A stretch of DNA of 64,000 nucleotides from Paenibacillus segetis (lineage in GTDB: Bacteria; Bacillota; Bacilli; Paenibacillales; Paenibacillaceae): positions 1,054,001-1,118,000 of the forward strand of contig NZ_BMFT01000001.1 in the NCBI RefSeq assembly GCF_014639155.1, given 5' to 3'. Positions 61,997 through 64,000 of this stretch are shown here, piece after piece (position 1 is the first letter of the stretch; the number at the start of each line of letters is the position of its first letter). The notes below the pieces were generated by a model that was not told where the DNA came from, ran no database searches, and saw only the letters and a program-made list of their open reading frames with translations. A program made the translations under genes and the position numbers.

Positions 61997-63013
61997 ATGA
62001 ATATTAAATTCGAAACTTTGATCAATGCCCTAAGCCGACGGTTCAAGAGGGACATCATCTCTGCCGAAAGCCAAACCATGCAGTTACAGGGTGGAACCGT
62101 GGGGAATGTGTACCTGGTAATAGGGATCGCCGAAACTGTGGATGGTGAAAAATTGCCGTATCGTATCGTGCTGAAAATCCAGAAGAAATGGGAGCGTTAC
62201 GGCGATCCGGGTTCATGGCGCCGGGAATATGATCTCTATGCGTCTGACTTGGGAGCGACGTTCTCGGATACTTTCCGCTGGCCGACATGTTATCACGCCG
62301 AGATGAATACCGAAGAAAATGAATTCCAGCTGTGGCTAGAATATATCGATGGCGTAAGCGGTTTAGACTTAAGCGGTGACATGTATGAACAGGCCGCGCT
62401 GGAGTTAGGACGCTATCAAGGCAAGCTGTATGCGGAGCAGCCCGCTGTGCTGCAGAGCCTGACCAACCTGAGCCACGCGGATTTCATGAAGAATACGTAT
62501 CTGCATTACCGATCATGGCCGGTCGTCTACGATTATATACGCTCGGAGAACTGCGAATTCCCGCAGTACGTGCGGCAAATGCTCATCGACATCGATGAGC
62601 ACACAGACGAGATACTCGCCCGCATCGAAAAATTGCCCCTCGTGTTATGCCATCGGGACTTTTGGGTAACCAACCTGATCTATGCCGACGGGAAAATCGC
62701 GCTCATCGACTGGGATACATCCGGATGGGGTTACTTGGGGGAGGATCTCGCAAGCCTAATTGCGGATGAAGCGGATATCGATCACATGGTCGAATACTAC
62801 CAGCGATGTGTTCCCGCGTATTACAAAGGCTTTTCGGAGTATGCGGATGTATCCCCTATCGCCGATCATTGCGTCTATGAGCTGATCCTTCTCGTTTTCG
62901 GCTACAGGCTCGTAGAGGGATATCTCCACAAAGAGGACGATGACGAAAAGATGAAGTGTGTCCATATGCTCCAAAAAATCTATGAAATGAATAGCAACCC
63001 TGCGCAGGGTTGA
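61997..63013 (+). CDS. Aminoglycoside/choline-phosphotransferase family protein
   Basis: About 338 residues. ATG at 61997 is preferred with GGGGG 9 bases upstream; the ATG at 61988 abuts that site. The APH-type catalytic loop is HRDFWVTN (residues 219-226, Asp221 the base) and the metal-binding IDWD (237-240); a long C-terminal helical part follows. Members phosphorylate antibiotics, choline, homoserine or sugars. GC and codon use look higher than those of its neighbours, a sign of transfer, and an attenuator precedes it. The actual substrate is unknown. Confidence 0.88.
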   Translation: MNIKFETLINALSRRFKRDIISAESQTMQLQGGTVGNVYLVIGIAETVDGEKLPYRIVLKIQKKWERYGDPGSWRREYDLYASDLGATFSDTFRWPTCYHAEMNTEENEFQLWLEYIDGVSGLDLSGDMYEQAALELGRYQGKLYAEQPAVLQSLTNLSHADFMKNTYLHYRSWPVVYDYIRSENCEFPQYVRQMLIDIDEHTDEILARIEKLPLVLCHRDFWVTNLIYADGKIALIDWDTSGWGYLGEDLASLIADEADIDHMVEYYQRCVPAYYKGFSEYADVSPIADHCVYELILLVFGYRLVEGYLHKEDDDEKMKCVHMLQKIYEMNSNPAQG

Positions 63014-63079
63014 CTTACAATAAGCATATTCAAGTGGACAATTAATCCTAGTCCAGACAATATGGAAGGAAGATACAGA

Positions 63080-63955
63080 ATGATATCAAATCCTTTTTTA
63101 TCTTATAGTATTGCCATGGTTACTCCATTTAAGGAAGACGGCTCTTTAGACAAGAGAGGTATTCAAGAGCTGATGAGTTACTATGTGAGTAAGCAGATTC
63201 CTGCTCTTCTTATTAGTGGTTCAACGGGTGAACAGCACTCGATGACAGTTCAGGAAAGAATTGAATTGTATCACGAAGCCAATCGTCTTGCGCAGGGTAA
63301 GCTTCTTCTGTATGGAGGAGTTGCCTCTACAGTGACGAAAGATGCAGTTAGACTGGCGCTTGAAGCGGAGTACGCGAATTTATCAGCAATTATGCTAGGA
63401 TTTCCACCTTACATTAGGCCATCTCAAGATGAAGTTTATCATTACGTCAAAGCGGTATGTGATGCTACCAATCTGCCTATCATGCTGTATAATAACCCAG
63501 CTCGAAACGGGTTTAATCTGGAAGTAGAAACCTTGCTAAGATTAGTTCATGATTTTCCACAGATCGTAGCTCTTAAGGAAGCAGGCGACCCGGATCATGT
63601 GATGACGACCAAAACTCAGCTAGGGAAGCACTTCAAAATTCTTTCGGGATCGGATGTTTCAATTGTCGATTATTATGAGAAAGGTTACGAAGGGATCACG
63701 AGTGTCATGGGAAATATTTTACCTGATGAAATGCGACTCGTTGTAAAACTGCTTGATGATCACAATATAGAACAAGCGACAATAGAGTTGGGAAAAATGA
63801 ATGAACAAATGAACCTCATTTTCCAGATAGGCGCGATAAAAACAATTAAATTTATATTATCAGACCAAGGTATAAACGCTGGATATTGTAGAGAACCGTT
63901 AGGGAAATTAACCTTGCAGGAGCAACAACTGGTGCATAGAACATTTTTAGGTTGA
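63080..63955 (+). CDS. Dihydrodipicolinate synthase / N-acetylneuraminate lyase family aldolase
   Basis: About 291 residues. ATG at 63080 (GGAAGGA 8 bases upstream) is preferred over 63062. TIM-barrel class I aldolase: SGSTGEQ (residues 46-52; the usual second Thr of TTGE is Ser), Tyr137 in MLYNNPARNG, and the Schiff-base Lys166 in VALKEAGDPD. In this superfamily the set is DapA, NanA and relatives. No lysine-pathway neighbours are seen, so pyruvate aldol chemistry on an unknown acceptor is the safe call. Confidence 0.9.
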   Translation: MISNPFLSYSIAMVTPFKEDGSLDKRGIQELMSYYVSKQIPALLISGSTGEQHSMTVQERIELYHEANRLAQGKLLLYGGVASTVTKDAVRLALEAEYANLSAIMLGFPPYIRPSQDEVYHYVKAVCDATNLPIMLYNNPARNGFNLEVETLLRLVHDFPQIVALKEAGDPDHVMTTKTQLGKHFKILSGSDVSIVDYYEKGYEGITSVMGNILPDEMRLVVKLLDDHNIEQATIELGKMNEQMNLIFQIGAIKTIKFILSDQGINAGYCREPLGKLTLQEQQLVHRTFLG

Positions 63956-64000
63956 CGACCTACTGTGAATCTATGGTTCAATAAGATATAGGCATATTGC

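Overview
The window looks like chromosomal DNA from a spore-forming, AT-rich member of the Bacillales, most probably Paenibacillus or a close relative. This rests on two GerA-type spore germination operons, strong GGAGG ribosome sites with frequent TTG/GTG starts, SLH-domain and lipobox proteins, U-tailed intrinsic terminators, a CIRCE operator and a large Wzx/Wzy-type exopolysaccharide (EPS) locus. No rRNA, tRNA, CRISPR array, transposase or phage gene was seen.

Layout. 1-1.3 kb: two orphan lipoproteins. 1.3-4.4 kb (minus): an O-acetylation operon (DUF4358 lipoprotein, MBOAT acyltransferase, DHHW/AlgX-like protein). 4.6-13.2 kb: housekeeping and regulatory genes (AI-2E-family permease, Cu-Zn superoxide dismutase, LysR with a YeiH-type exporter, MarR with a QorB-like reductase sharing twin palindromic operators, serine hydrolase, CheY-like protein, LysR). 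13.2-19.1 kb: lipoprotein, SLH protein, ThpR, SDR, serine hydrolase. 19.2-27.4 kb: two tandem germinant-receptor operons (A-B-C, then B-A-C plus a DUF421 gene). 27.5-34.2 kb: lipid-kinase-like protein, a palindromic intergenic repeat, DUF1697, an HTH/membrane pair with three phased operator repeats, a chemoreceptor and a BaiCD/FadH-type flavin-Fe-S oxidoreductase.

34.3-52.1 kb is the EPS locus: a PHP phosphatase, a small unknown protein, a structured leader, the Wzc-like modulator and tyrosine kinase, a candidate EAR antitermination RNA, then GalU, an initiating sugar-phosphate transferase, five glycosyltransferases, Wzy, Wzx, an O-acetyltransferase, a pyruvyl transferase, ManC and UDP-glucose dehydrogenase. 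The precursor genes imply UDP-glucose, UDP-glucuronate and GDP-mannose, and the modifying genes imply pyruvate and acetyl decoration. Just downstream is a 1076-residue secreted protein made of three ~316-residue repeats of a type I do not recognise, then a one-TM protein with a long linker and a convergent XRE regulator.

57-64 kb: patatin-like protein, htpG with promoter and CIRCE, an SDR-MerR pair driven by a 19-bp-spacer promoter, an antibiotic-phosphotransferase-like gene preceded by what reads as a leader-peptide transcription attenuator, and a DapA-family aldolase.

The most notable items are the leader-peptide attenuator at 61.8 kb, the triple-repeat exoprotein at 52-55 kb, the structured RNAs in the EPS operon, and several precisely phased operator sites. 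Function calls come from recognising motifs by eye; no database search was run.
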